A model generated the notes under the pieces. It was not told the origin of the DNA and made no database searches. It was given only the letters and a program-made list of their open reading frames with translations. A DNA stretch of 64,000 nt from contig NZ_KQ954285.1 in assembly GCF_001519055.1 (NCBI RefSeq), forward strand, positions 124,001-188,000. The letters run 5' to 3'. This document shows, one piece after another, positions 31,838 through 39,015 of this stretch. The position numbers were made by a program, and so were the translations under genes. How positions within the stretch are numbered: position 1 is the first letter of the stretch; every line of letters begins with the position of its first letter. This stretch comes from Novosphingobium sp. Fuku2-ISO-50 (lineage in GTDB: Bacteria; Pseudomonadota; Alphaproteobacteria; Sphingomonadales; Sphingomonadaceae).

Positions 31838-32767
31838 TTACTTGAGCCAGCCCATATCCTTGTACCAACCCGCCGTAGCGTGCAGCCCGACGGTGGTTTC
31901 GATCAGCGGGCGCCATCGTTCGACCGGCGGCTGCATCGCGGCATTGGCGGTCCAGTCGGGGTGGCACATATAGCCCACCCGATCGAGCGTCAGCTTGGCG
32001 CGATCCTTGCGCACTGCGCGATCGGCCCGCGCCACCCATTCGAGCACACGGCGCGGCAGCGACAGCGTGAAAGGCCGCTTGCCCACCGCCACGCCAACGG
32101 CGCGCGCCATCTCGACATGGCTCCAGCCGCCCGCATGACCATCGTCGGGTTCAAACGTCAGCCCGGTGACATCCTCGTCGCCAGGGATCAGCGCGAGCAG
32201 GAGCGCGGCCAGATCGCCGACGTGAATCAACGACATGCGCCCCGCTGGCGGCAAGGGAACGATCCCCTTGCGCGCGAGGCGGAACACTTCGAACATTTCG
32301 GTGTCGCGCGGGCCATAGACCGCAGGCGGCCGCACGATCGTCCAATCGAGGCTGGAGGCGGCAACGATGCGCTCGCCCTTGCGCTTTGACGCGCCGTAAA
32401 TCGACAACTGCGGCTCGCGCGCCGACAACGACGAGACATGGACAAACCGATTGACCCCGGCGGCCAGCGCAGCATTGACCACATTCAGCGTGCCGCGCAC
32501 ATTGCCCGCCTCGAACCCTTGCGCGTCGGGGCTGTTGACCACTCCGGCGATGTGAATCACGGCACTGGCGCGAGTGACCAGCCGCCGGAGCGCGCGTTCG
32601 TCGCCCAGATCGCCCTGGACCCATTCGACCCCGGCGCGCGCCTCCTGCGGCCGCCGCGCCAGCGCGCGCACATCGAGCCCGACCTTTGCCGCCGCATCGA
32701 GCACCGCGCTGCCGACGAACCCGGTCGCCCCCGTAATCGCAATCAGTTCCGAAGCGCGCGAAGCCAT
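31838..32767 (-). CDS. NAD-dependent epimerase/dehydratase-family protein (extended SDR)
   Basis: Protein of 309 residues. The N-terminal cofactor loop is TGATGFVG near residues 11-18, followed by a Rossmann core (VQGDLGD, HIAGVV, FVHVSSLSA) and the active-site YGASKRKGE. It resembles the complex-I-subunit/NDUFA9-like or NAD(P)H-binding extended SDRs; the substrate is unknown. Its ATG overlaps the proB stop by one base (TGATG), so it is translated with proB. A strong terminator lies 48 bases after the stop. No link to proline synthesis is evident beyond co-transcription. Confidence 0.88.
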   Translation of the reverse strand: MASRASELIAITGATGFVGSAVLDAAAKVGLDVRALARRPQEARAGVEWVQGDLGDERALRRLVTRASAVIHIAGVVNSPDAQGFEAGNVRGTLNVVNAALAAGVNRFVHVSSLSAREPQLSIYGASKRKGERIVAASSLDWTIVRPPAVYGPRDTEMFEVFRLARKGIVPLPPAGRMSLIHVGDLAALLLALIPGDEDVTGLTFEPDDGHAGGWSHVEMARAVGVAVGKRPFTLSLPRRVLEWVARADRAVRKDRAKLTLDRVGYMCHPDWTANAAMQPPVERWRPLIETTVGLHATAGWYKDMGWLK

Positions 32768-33900
32768 CAGACGAGGACCAGTTGATCGCGGTGAATCAGC
32801 GCCGATCGCGGCGCATAGCCGAGAATTTCGGCATGATCGCGGGTGTTGCGCCCGGCCAGTGCGGTGCATTCGGCGGCATCGTATTCCGACAGCCCCCGCG
32901 CCAGCACATCGCCCGTCGGGCCGAGCACCGCGATGGCATCGCCGCGCACGAACTGTCCTTCGACCCGGGTAACCCCGGCGGCGAGCAGGCTGGCGCCCTG
33001 CCCCAGCGCGACCGCTGCGCCCGCATCGACATGGACGCTGCCGCGCATGCGCATCTTGCCGCCCAGCCAGGCCTTGCGTGCGGCCTTGCGCGGCCGGGCG
33101 AGAAACAGGGTGCCGCGCCCGGCACCGAGCGCGGCGCCGATCGGCGTTTGCGGGCGACCGTCGATAATCGCCAGCGCCATCCCCGCGAGCCCGGCAATGT
33201 CCGCCGCCTGCAATTTCGATGTCATCCCGCCCGAGCCGAGCCCCGACGACGATCCGCCGGTCGCCATCGCCCGGATCTCGGACGTAATGCGGCGCACCAC
33301 GGGGATGCGCGTCGCCCCGGCTTCGCGCGGATCGCGATCATATAGGCCGTCGATGTCCGACAACAGCAAGACTGCGCTCGCCGCCGCCGCTTGCCCGACA
33401 CGCGCGGCCAGGCGGTCGTTGTCGCCAAAACGGATTTCCTGCGTGGCGACCGTGTCGTTTTCGTTGATCACCGGCACCGCGCCGCGCGCGAGCAAAGTGC
33501 CCAGCGTCGCCGTAACATTGAGCCAGCGCCGCCGGTCTTCGAGATCATCGAGCGTCAGCAGGACTTGCGCGGCAGTCGCGCCGTGTTGACCAAGCAGTTC
33601 GGCCCAGATTCCCGCCAGCGCGATCTGCCCGACGGCCGCCGCCGCCTGCGCATCGGCCAGGCTGCCGCGCCCGCCTTTGGCAAGGCCCAGCCGCCGCGCA
33701 CCCAGCGCGATCGCACCCGAGGAAACCACGATCACTTCTTGCCCGCGCGCCCGCGCCGCAGCGAGTTCGGCGACCAGCGCGTGAAGCCAGGCGCGCCGCG
33801 GCTCACCATCCGCCCCGACCAGCAGCGACGAGCCGACTTTGACGACAAGACGGGGCGCAAGCGCGGGATCGGCGAGGTGATCGAGCTGGGAAATGGTCAT
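32767..33900 (-). CDS. proB: Glutamate 5-kinase
   Basis: Enzyme of 377 residues for the first step of proline synthesis: ATP-dependent phosphorylation of glutamate. The amino-acid kinase domain has VVKVGSSLL near residue 19-27, VVSSGAIALGARRLGL, INENDTVA and GTGGMTSKLQAA-type segment GLGSGGMTSKLQAAD. The C-terminal ~90 residues form the PUA domain (GSVHVDAGAAVALGQGASLL, VEGQFVRGDAI), as in full-length ProB. It is upstream of the epimerase-like gene and 128 bases downstream of obgE; an obgE-proB arrangement is common in alphaproteobacteria. proC is encoded at 37410 on the same strand. Confidence 0.96.
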   Translation of the reverse strand: MTISQLDHLADPALAPRLVVKVGSSLLVGADGEPRRAWLHALVAELAAARARGQEVIVVSSGAIALGARRLGLAKGGRGSLADAQAAAAVGQIALAGIWAELLGQHGATAAQVLLTLDDLEDRRRWLNVTATLGTLLARGAVPVINENDTVATQEIRFGDNDRLAARVGQAAAASAVLLLSDIDGLYDRDPREAGATRIPVVRRITSEIRAMATGGSSSGLGSGGMTSKLQAADIAGLAGMALAIIDGRPQTPIGAALGAGRGTLFLARPRKAARKAWLGGKMRMRGSVHVDAGAAVALGQGASLLAAGVTRVEGQFVRGDAIAVLGPTGDVLARGLSEYDAAECTALAGRNTRDHAEILGYAPRSALIHRDQLVLV

Positions 33901-33996
33901 GATCGCGCCCGCTTAGGCTAAACTGCGGGTCAGGTGAAGCGTCTTGCCCGCATCCTTGGCTCGGTCCGTCGCGGAAAAGTCCTGCCGCAGCAAGGT

Positions 33997-34038
33997 GACG
34001 TCAACAGGGGGACGTCAATAAGGCGACGTCAATAAGGC
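33997..34038. repeat. Three tandem 14-bp repeats across the 3' end of obgE
   Basis: Three adjacent 14-base units: GACGTCAACAGGGG (33997-34010), then GACGTCAATAAGGC twice (34011-34024 and 34025-34038). The last two are identical. The obgE stop codon (34029-34031) and its last codons lie inside the third unit, so the duplication copied the end of the gene. The second copy contains a further TGA beyond the true stop. Confidence 0.85.
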
Positions 34039-35084
34039 GACCAGGGCACGCGCGCGTCTTCATCCTCGACTTCGCCGGCGGGGCGTTCGGTCGCGGTCGC
34101 GGCGGGCAAGTGTTCGAGCACCGCATCGAGCAGCGCATCCATGCCCTTGCCGGTCGCGCCCGAAATCGGGAACACGCGATCGGCTCCGGCGGCGATCAGC
34201 TCGCTCGCAAAGGCGCGCACCAATTCGCCATCGACCGTGTCGATCTTGTTGAGCGCGATCAAGCGCGGTTTTTCATCGAGCCCGGCGCCATAGGCGGCCA
34301 GTTCGTCGGCGACGACGCGCATCGCCTCTGCCGGATCGGTGCCATTGATGTCGACAAGGTGGATCAGCACGCGACAGCGTTCGATATGCCCCAGAAACCG
34401 GTCGCCGATCCCGGCGCCTTCGGCGGCCCCGGCAATCAGCCCGGGAATGTCGGCCAGCACGAATTCGCGATTGCGATGGCGCACCACGCCCAGCTGCGGC
34501 CGGGTGGTGGTAAAGGCATAAGCGCCGACTTTGGCCTTGGCATTGCTGATCTGGTTGATGAACGTCGACTTGCCCGCGTTGGGCAGACCGACAAGACCCG
34601 CATCGGCCAGCAGTTTCAGCCGCAGCCAGACCCACAATTCCTCGCCCGGCCAGCCCGGCCCGCACTGACGCGGGGCCCGGTTGGTCGATGATTTGAAGCT
34701 GGCATTGCCGCGACCGCCGTCGCCGCCGCGCAGCAGCACGACGCGCGCGCCCGGCTCGATCAGATCGAGCAACACGGTTTCGCGATCATCATCGAGCACT
34801 TGCGTTCCGACCGGGACCTTGATCACCAGATCTTCGCCGCCCGCACCAAAACGGTTCTTGCCCGCGCCGCCCGAGCCGCGCTGCGCCTTGAAATGCTGGG
34901 TATAGCGAAAATCGATCAGCGTGTTGAGCCCGGCCACCGCCTCGAACACGATGTCGCCGCCCTTGCCGCCATTGCCGCCGTCGGGACCGCCGTATTCGAC
35001 GTATTTCTCACGACGAAAGCTGACCGCGCCGGGGCCGCCGGCGCCCGAGCGGATGAATATCTTGGCCTGGTCGAGAAAATGCAT
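34029..35084 (-). CDS. obgE: GTPase Obg/CgtA
   Basis: Protein of 351 residues. The glycine-rich Obg fold occupies residues 1-~158 ([33 protein letters not shown]). The GTPase domain follows with G1 [10 protein letters not shown]3 DIPG and G4 NKID, then a short acidic tail. Obg is an essential GTPase acting in large-ribosomal-subunit assembly and stress response. The ATG at 35084 gives the canonical MHFLDQAK start; the longer frame upstream is non-coding. The C terminus is encoded within a tandem 14-base repeat. It precedes proB on the same strand. Confidence 0.97.
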   Translation of the reverse strand: MHFLDQAKIFIRSGAGGPGAVSFRREKYVEYGGPDGGNGGKGGDIVFEAVAGLNTLIDFRYTQHFKAQRGSGGAGKNRFGAGGEDLVIKVPVGTQVLDDDRETVLLDLIEPGARVVLLRGGDGGRGNASFKSSTNRAPRQCGPGWPGEELWVWLRLKLLADAGLVGLPNAGKSTFINQISNAKAKVGAYAFTTTRPQLGVVRHRNREFVLADIPGLIAGAAEGAGIGDRFLGHIERCRVLIHLVDINGTDPAEAMRVVADELAAYGAGLDEKPRLIALNKIDTVDGELVRAFASELIAAGADRVFPISGATGKGMDALLDAVLEHLPAATATERPAGEVEDEDARVPWSPY

Positions 35085-35271
35085 CGCTTGAAAAGTCCGG
35101 CAATCGGGCGCGAAAATATCCGCTTCGCAAAAACGGCAAGAGGCCCGCCTCTGGCGCAAGCGACCGGCGGCGGGAGACCGCAACCGGGCATCAGGCGCTA
35201 GACGCAGGCTTGTTCATCATCGCGGGACCTGCCGGGCGATCCGGGGCCATGCGCTGTGTCCTGTCGAACCC

Positions 35272-35347
<76 letters not shown>

Positions 35348-35490
35348 GTTCCAGTGTTCATACCGATCCGGCGCCGATGGCCCGTTGTCCGGGTCACCCT
35401 TGCCTGTCGGGAGGCGCGCACTTAGCGCACGACCTGCCCGTTTGCCAAGCCCCGGACACGAAAAAATTTACCTGGCCGGTTTTTATACGG

Positions 35491-36246
35491 TCAGGGCGTC
35501 GCGGAACGACCGGCCTGGCTCAATTGATCGAAAACCGGCGGCGCAGGCGCTTGTCCGGCCAGCGGTTCAACGCGAACGCGTCCGACGCGACCGTATTTTT
35601 CATCCCATGCGGCAAGCGCATTGCGGTATTTGTCATAGCGTTCGTAAAAGTCGTCGAAGACCTTTTCGATCAACGGCACTTTGGCGGCGGCAAACGCATC
35701 GAGCGCTTCGGGCGGAATCTGGGCGCCCTCCTGCATGATCAGATCGACCACATCGCAGAACTCGGCCTTGGTCGGCGGCAGCGCGTAATGGTTGTACAGC
35801 GTGGTCAGGTAATCGTCGCGCAGCGTTTCGCCGCCACGCCCATATTTCGCCCGAAATTCGTGATCCATGTGGTCATAGACCGCCTTCAACACTTTCGCAT
35901 TGCGGATCAGGAAATCGCGATAGTGGGGCACGATTTCGGCATTGCGCGGATCCTGGCAGTCAAGCGCGGCAACCGTATAGGCCGAGCGCAAGTTCCACAT
36001 GATCTGATTGGTCGAAACCTTGCGATTGACCGATTCCCGCTGCCCCTCGGCATCGACTTGCGGCGTGATCAGCCCTGGCGCAGCGCCATCGGGCGGGATC
36101 GGGCGCGGCGGAATTTCGGCCACGGGGGGGGGAGGAGGCGGCGGCGGCGGAGGAGGCGGCGTCTGGGCGCAGGCGGCGAGCGCCATCGCCAGAGCAGCCC
36201 CGGTAACCATGCGCCAGCGGCGCGCGCGGGCCTCAAAGGGCCTCAT
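35491..36246 (-). CDS. Proline-rich putative lipoprotein of unknown function
   Basis: Protein of 251 residues. The N terminus RRWRMVTGAALAMALAAC ends in a lipobox with Cys26, so it is probably a lipid-anchored periplasmic or outer-membrane protein. Directly after it comes a run of twelve prolines, encoded by a GGN-rich tract, then a helical domain (NQIMWNLRSAYTVAALDCQD, DHMDHEFRAKYGRGGETLRD, YERYDKYRNALAAWDEKYGR). I do not recognise the domain. The ATG at 36246 is chosen because it starts the signal peptide; an ATG 12 bases upstream is possible. A GC-rich hairpin lies upstream of it at 36425. Confidence 0.75.
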   Translation of the reverse strand: MRPFEARARRWRMVTGAALAMALAACAQTPPPPPPPPPPPPVAEIPPRPIPPDGAAPGLITPQVDAEGQRESVNRKVSTNQIMWNLRSAYTVAALDCQDPRNAEIVPHYRDFLIRNAKVLKAVYDHMDHEFRAKYGRGGETLRDDYLTTLYNHYALPPTKAEFCDVVDLIMQEGAQIPPEALDAFAAAKVPLIEKVFDDFYERYDKYRNALAAWDEKYGRVGRVRVEPLAGQAPAPPVFDQLSQAGRSATP

Positions 36247-36424
36247 GCCGCAAACCATGGAGCGGCCCTTGCGCCCCGACGACAATCGATCCCTATCATT
36301 CACGGCCATTTGCACCTTTCGGCCCGCACCCTTCGGCGCTGCCCTTTCCACCGGAGAACGAGCCCCGGTTACAACTGCCTTCGCCAGATCGTTAACACAT
36401 ACGGCGTCCGCGCAAAAAGAGAAA

Positions 36425-36456
36425 CACCCGGCAGGATGCAAAAATCCCGCCGGGTG
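36425..36456 (-). terminator. Intrinsic terminator after the Bax-inhibitor-1 gene
   Basis: CACCCGGC (36425-36432) pairs with GCCGGGTG (36449-36456), and inside it GGAT pairs with ATCC, giving a long stem with one mismatch and a short A-rich loop. On the minus strand the hairpin is followed by TTTCTCTTTTT. It lies 42 bases beyond the stop of the gene at 36498 and should end that transcript. Confidence 0.8.
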
Positions 36457-36497
36457 TGAATTTCAAATCACGCCGAAAAAGCCGGCAACCGGATCGA

Positions 36498-37241
36498 TCA
36501 GCGACGATCGCCCATGAAGCGCAGCAGCATCATGAACATGTTGATGAAGTCGAGGTAAAGCTGCAGCGCGCCCAGCACGACGGCCTTGCCGGCCATCGTC
36601 GTCCCCGCGACATAGCTGTACTGATCCTTCAGCCGCTGCGTGTCATAGGCCGTCAGCCCGGCAAAGATCAACACGCCAAGGAAGCTGATACCCCAGGAAA
36701 GGCCCGGCGAGCGCAGGAACATATTGACGAGCGACGCGATCAGAATGCCGAACAGGCCCATGATCAGGAACGTGCCCATGCCCGACAGGCTCTTTTGCGT
36801 GGTATAGCCAAACAGGCTGAGCCCCGCGAACGCACCGGCGGTAGCAAAGAACGTCACCGCGATCGACGGGCCGGTATAGACGAGGAAAATCGCCGAGAGC
36901 GACAGCCCCATCGCCACGCTGAACGCCCAGAACAACCCCTGCATCGCAGACGTCGACAGACGGTTCACGCCAAAGCTCATCACCATGGTGAATGCAAGCG
37001 GCGACAGCGCGATCAGCCAGCGCAGCGGGCTCATCAACACCGCTTCCGCCATGCCCGAGGCGGCAAAGCCCAGCGCCACCACACCCGACAGCAACACGCC
37101 CGAGGCCATGTAATTGTAGATCGAAAGCATGTGCCGACGCAGCCCGGCATCGTAGACAGTGCTACGGTCCCAAGCGCCGGTAAGGCTCGGGGACGCGCCG
37201 AAGCCCGTCGACGAGGGCTGAGGGTCGTTCCAGTTTGCCAT
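36498..37241 (-). CDS. Bax inhibitor-1/YccA-family membrane protein
   Basis: Integral membrane protein of 247 residues with about seven hydrophobic segments. The family features are present: LRRHMLSIYNYMASGVLLSG at the first segment, FAGLSLFGYTTQKSLSGMG in the middle, and GLTAYDTQRLKDQYSY and LGALQLYLDFINMFMMLLR near the C terminus, with the Asp pair thought to act in pH-dependent ion leak. Bacterial homologues are linked to FtsH regulation and calcium leak. The ATG at 37241 follows GGAG and starts at a polar N terminus; the longer frame is not supported. It is a single-gene unit ended by the hairpin at 36425. Confidence 0.93.
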   Translation of the reverse strand: MANWNDPQPSSTGFGASPSLTGAWDRSTVYDAGLRRHMLSIYNYMASGVLLSGVVALGFAASGMAEAVLMSPLRWLIALSPLAFTMVMSFGVNRLSTSAMQGLFWAFSVAMGLSLSAIFLVYTGPSIAVTFFATAGAFAGLSLFGYTTQKSLSGMGTFLIMGLFGILIASLVNMFLRSPGLSWGISFLGVLIFAGLTAYDTQRLKDQYSYVAGTTMAGKAVVLGALQLYLDFINMFMMLLRFMGDRR

Positions 37242-37409
37242 GTGCTTCAAGTCTCCATGTGTCGGGCCCTGCAGCGGACCCACAAGCGCAATATCGCCCC
37301 GGTTGCCCGCGCTTTCAAGCGAAACCGGCGAATATTGTCATGCCATACGATCCCTTGCGGATCGCTGAACGCCCAAGCGCGATGGCCTGTTCCGATTGCC
37401 TGTCCGGAT

Positions 37410-38225
37410 TCAGGCTTGCAACCGGCGGATTGCCTCTGCGGTCATCTCGGCGCTGCGATCGCGCGCGCCGCGCAAGGTGTCCTCGATCAGCCGCGCGAGC
37501 CGTGCATCGGCATCGAGCACATCGAGCCCGACCTGGGTCACGCCGCCCGGACTGGCGACGCGGCGCGCCAGTTCCGCCGGGCTGTGCGGCGATGCAGCCG
37601 CGAGCTGGCTTGCGCCTTCGACCATGGCCAGCGCCAGTCGATCGGCCTGTTCGCGCGGAAGCCCGAGCGCCGCAGCCCCGCTCGCCAGCGCGTCGATGAA
37701 GCGATAGACAAATGCCGGTCCCGATCCCGCCAGCGCCGTCACCAGATCCATGTCCGCTTCATCGGCCAGCCATTCCGCCTGACCCAGCGGCGCCATCAGC
37801 GCGTCGGTCCGGTCGCGCGCGGCACCTGCGGCATCGCCAAACAGCGCGATCGGCGATTTCCCCAGCGCAGCGGCCAGATTGGGCATGACGCGCACGATCG
37901 CCCCGGCTTGCGGAAACGTCGCGCGCAAAGTGGCAAGGTCAACCCCGGCGAGGATCGACAGGATCAGCGTGCCCGGCCCCGCCAACGGCGCGACAGCCGG
38001 TGCGGCAGTGGCCAGCTGCTGCGGCTTGAAGCCCAGCAGGACGACATCGGCGCATGCTTCGTCCGGCGCCGCGTCGAGCAGACGCACACCCTCCGGCGCC
38101 GCAGCGAGGAAGGGATCGATCACCGTAAAGGCAGCCGGATCAAGCCCGCCCGCCAGCCATCCGGCCAGCATCGCCCCACCCATGTTGCCGCAGCCGAACT
38201 GAAAAAAGCGCAAAGCGGGCCTCAT
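37410..38225 (-). CDS. proC: Pyrroline-5-carboxylate reductase
   Basis: Enzyme of 271 residues for the last step of proline synthesis, reducing pyrroline-5-carboxylate with NADPH. The Rossmann loop FGCGNMGGAML lies at residues ~9-19, GFKPQQLATAAPAV follows, then LAGSGPAFVYRFIDALASGA and the SPGGVTQVGLDVL signature near the C terminus. The length fits ProC. The ATG at 38225 has no clear ribosome site; the upstream YbjN gene ends 19 bases before it, so translation may be coupled. Confidence 0.95.
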   Translation of the reverse strand: MRPALRFFQFGCGNMGGAMLAGWLAGGLDPAAFTVIDPFLAAAPEGVRLLDAAPDEACADVVLLGFKPQQLATAAPAVAPLAGPGTLILSILAGVDLATLRATFPQAGAIVRVMPNLAAALGKSPIALFGDAAGAARDRTDALMAPLGQAEWLADEADMDLVTALAGSGPAFVYRFIDALASGAAALGLPREQADRLALAMVEGASQLAAASPHSPAELARRVASPGGVTQVGLDVLDADARLARLIEDTLRGARDRSAEMTAEAIRRLQA

Positions 38226-38244
38226 CAAAAAAGGGAAAAAGGGA

Positions 38245-38751
38245 TCAGGCTTCGCCGACCGCGTCGACCAGCGCGCTGGCCAGCGCATCGGCCGGGCTCT
38301 TGTCGCCCCACAGGATAAACTGGAACGCGGGATAGAACCGGTCGCATTCATCGACCGCCGCCTCGATCGCCGCCTGCGCCTGGCTCAGGCTGAGCAGGCC
38401 TTCATCGCCCAGCATCAGCCCGTGGCGATAGAGCAGCACGCCGCCGTTCGACCACATGTCGAAATGACCGACCCAGACTTGCTCGTTGATCAGCGCCATG
38501 ACCTCGTAGACCGCCGCACGCTTGTCATCGGCAACGCGGATGTCGGGCAGGCACAGCATCTGCAGCACGTGGTCTTCTTCGCGCCAGATGCAGCGGATCT
38601 GAAAATTGGCCCAGGAGCCCTGGATTTCGCCATGGATCTCGTCATCGGACACGAATTCGAAGGGCCAGCCCCGCGCTTCGAACAGCGAGGCAAGCATGTC
38701 GACAGGCGCGGCATCCTCGCGTTCGGCATTATCGTGGGCAGTCCGCATCAT
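38245..38751 (-). CDS. YbjN domain-containing protein
   Basis: Protein of 168 residues with the YbjN/type-III-chaperone-like fold: MLASLFEARGWPFEFVSDDEI, FQIRCIWREEDHVLQMLCLP, AVYEVMALINEQVWVGHFDM and a C-terminal helix with AIEAAVDECDRFYPAFQFI. The molecular role in alphaproteobacteria is not established. GGAG five bases before the double ATG at 38751/38748 fixes the start. It is co-oriented with, and directly upstream of, proC, an arrangement common in this group. Confidence 0.9.
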   Translation of the reverse strand: MMRTAHDNAEREDAAPVDMLASLFEARGWPFEFVSDDEIHGEIQGSWANFQIRCIWREEDHVLQMLCLPDIRVADDKRAAVYEVMALINEQVWVGHFDMWSNGGVLLYRHGLMLGDEGLLSLSQAQAAIEAAVDECDRFYPAFQFILWGDKSPADALASALVDAVGEA

Positions 38752-39015
38752 CGGCACTCCAGTACATCGGTCCGGTCATGGCAGGCAAGGCCCTTGAGAG
38801 CCGCCCATCGCACGTCAACCAACCCCGCTGTCGCTTGCCCCGATCCATCGCCAAGGCATCGGCAATCGGCAATGACAGGCCTCACACCCCTTGCGCAAAA
38901 CTCGACAAGACTGTGTAAAACCTGTGGACATGGGGGTTAAGTTGGCATGTCAGCCCCCTCCAGACCACCCCCTATAGGGGAAGTCGGTCGCCTTTTTGAC
39001 AGGCGCGCAGCTTTC

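Noticed and set aside
36456-38318. 620-codon plus-strand open frame opposite the Bax-inhibitor and proC genes
   Set aside because: It is composed of Arg/His/Gln-rich low-complexity sequence without any domain and lies antisense to two well-supported genes. High GC content opens such frames.
38969-38980. CCCCTATAGGGG palindrome after the TPR/SPOR gene
   Set aside because: A perfect 12-base palindrome but without a loop or U-tract, so neither a terminator nor a clear operator can be argued.
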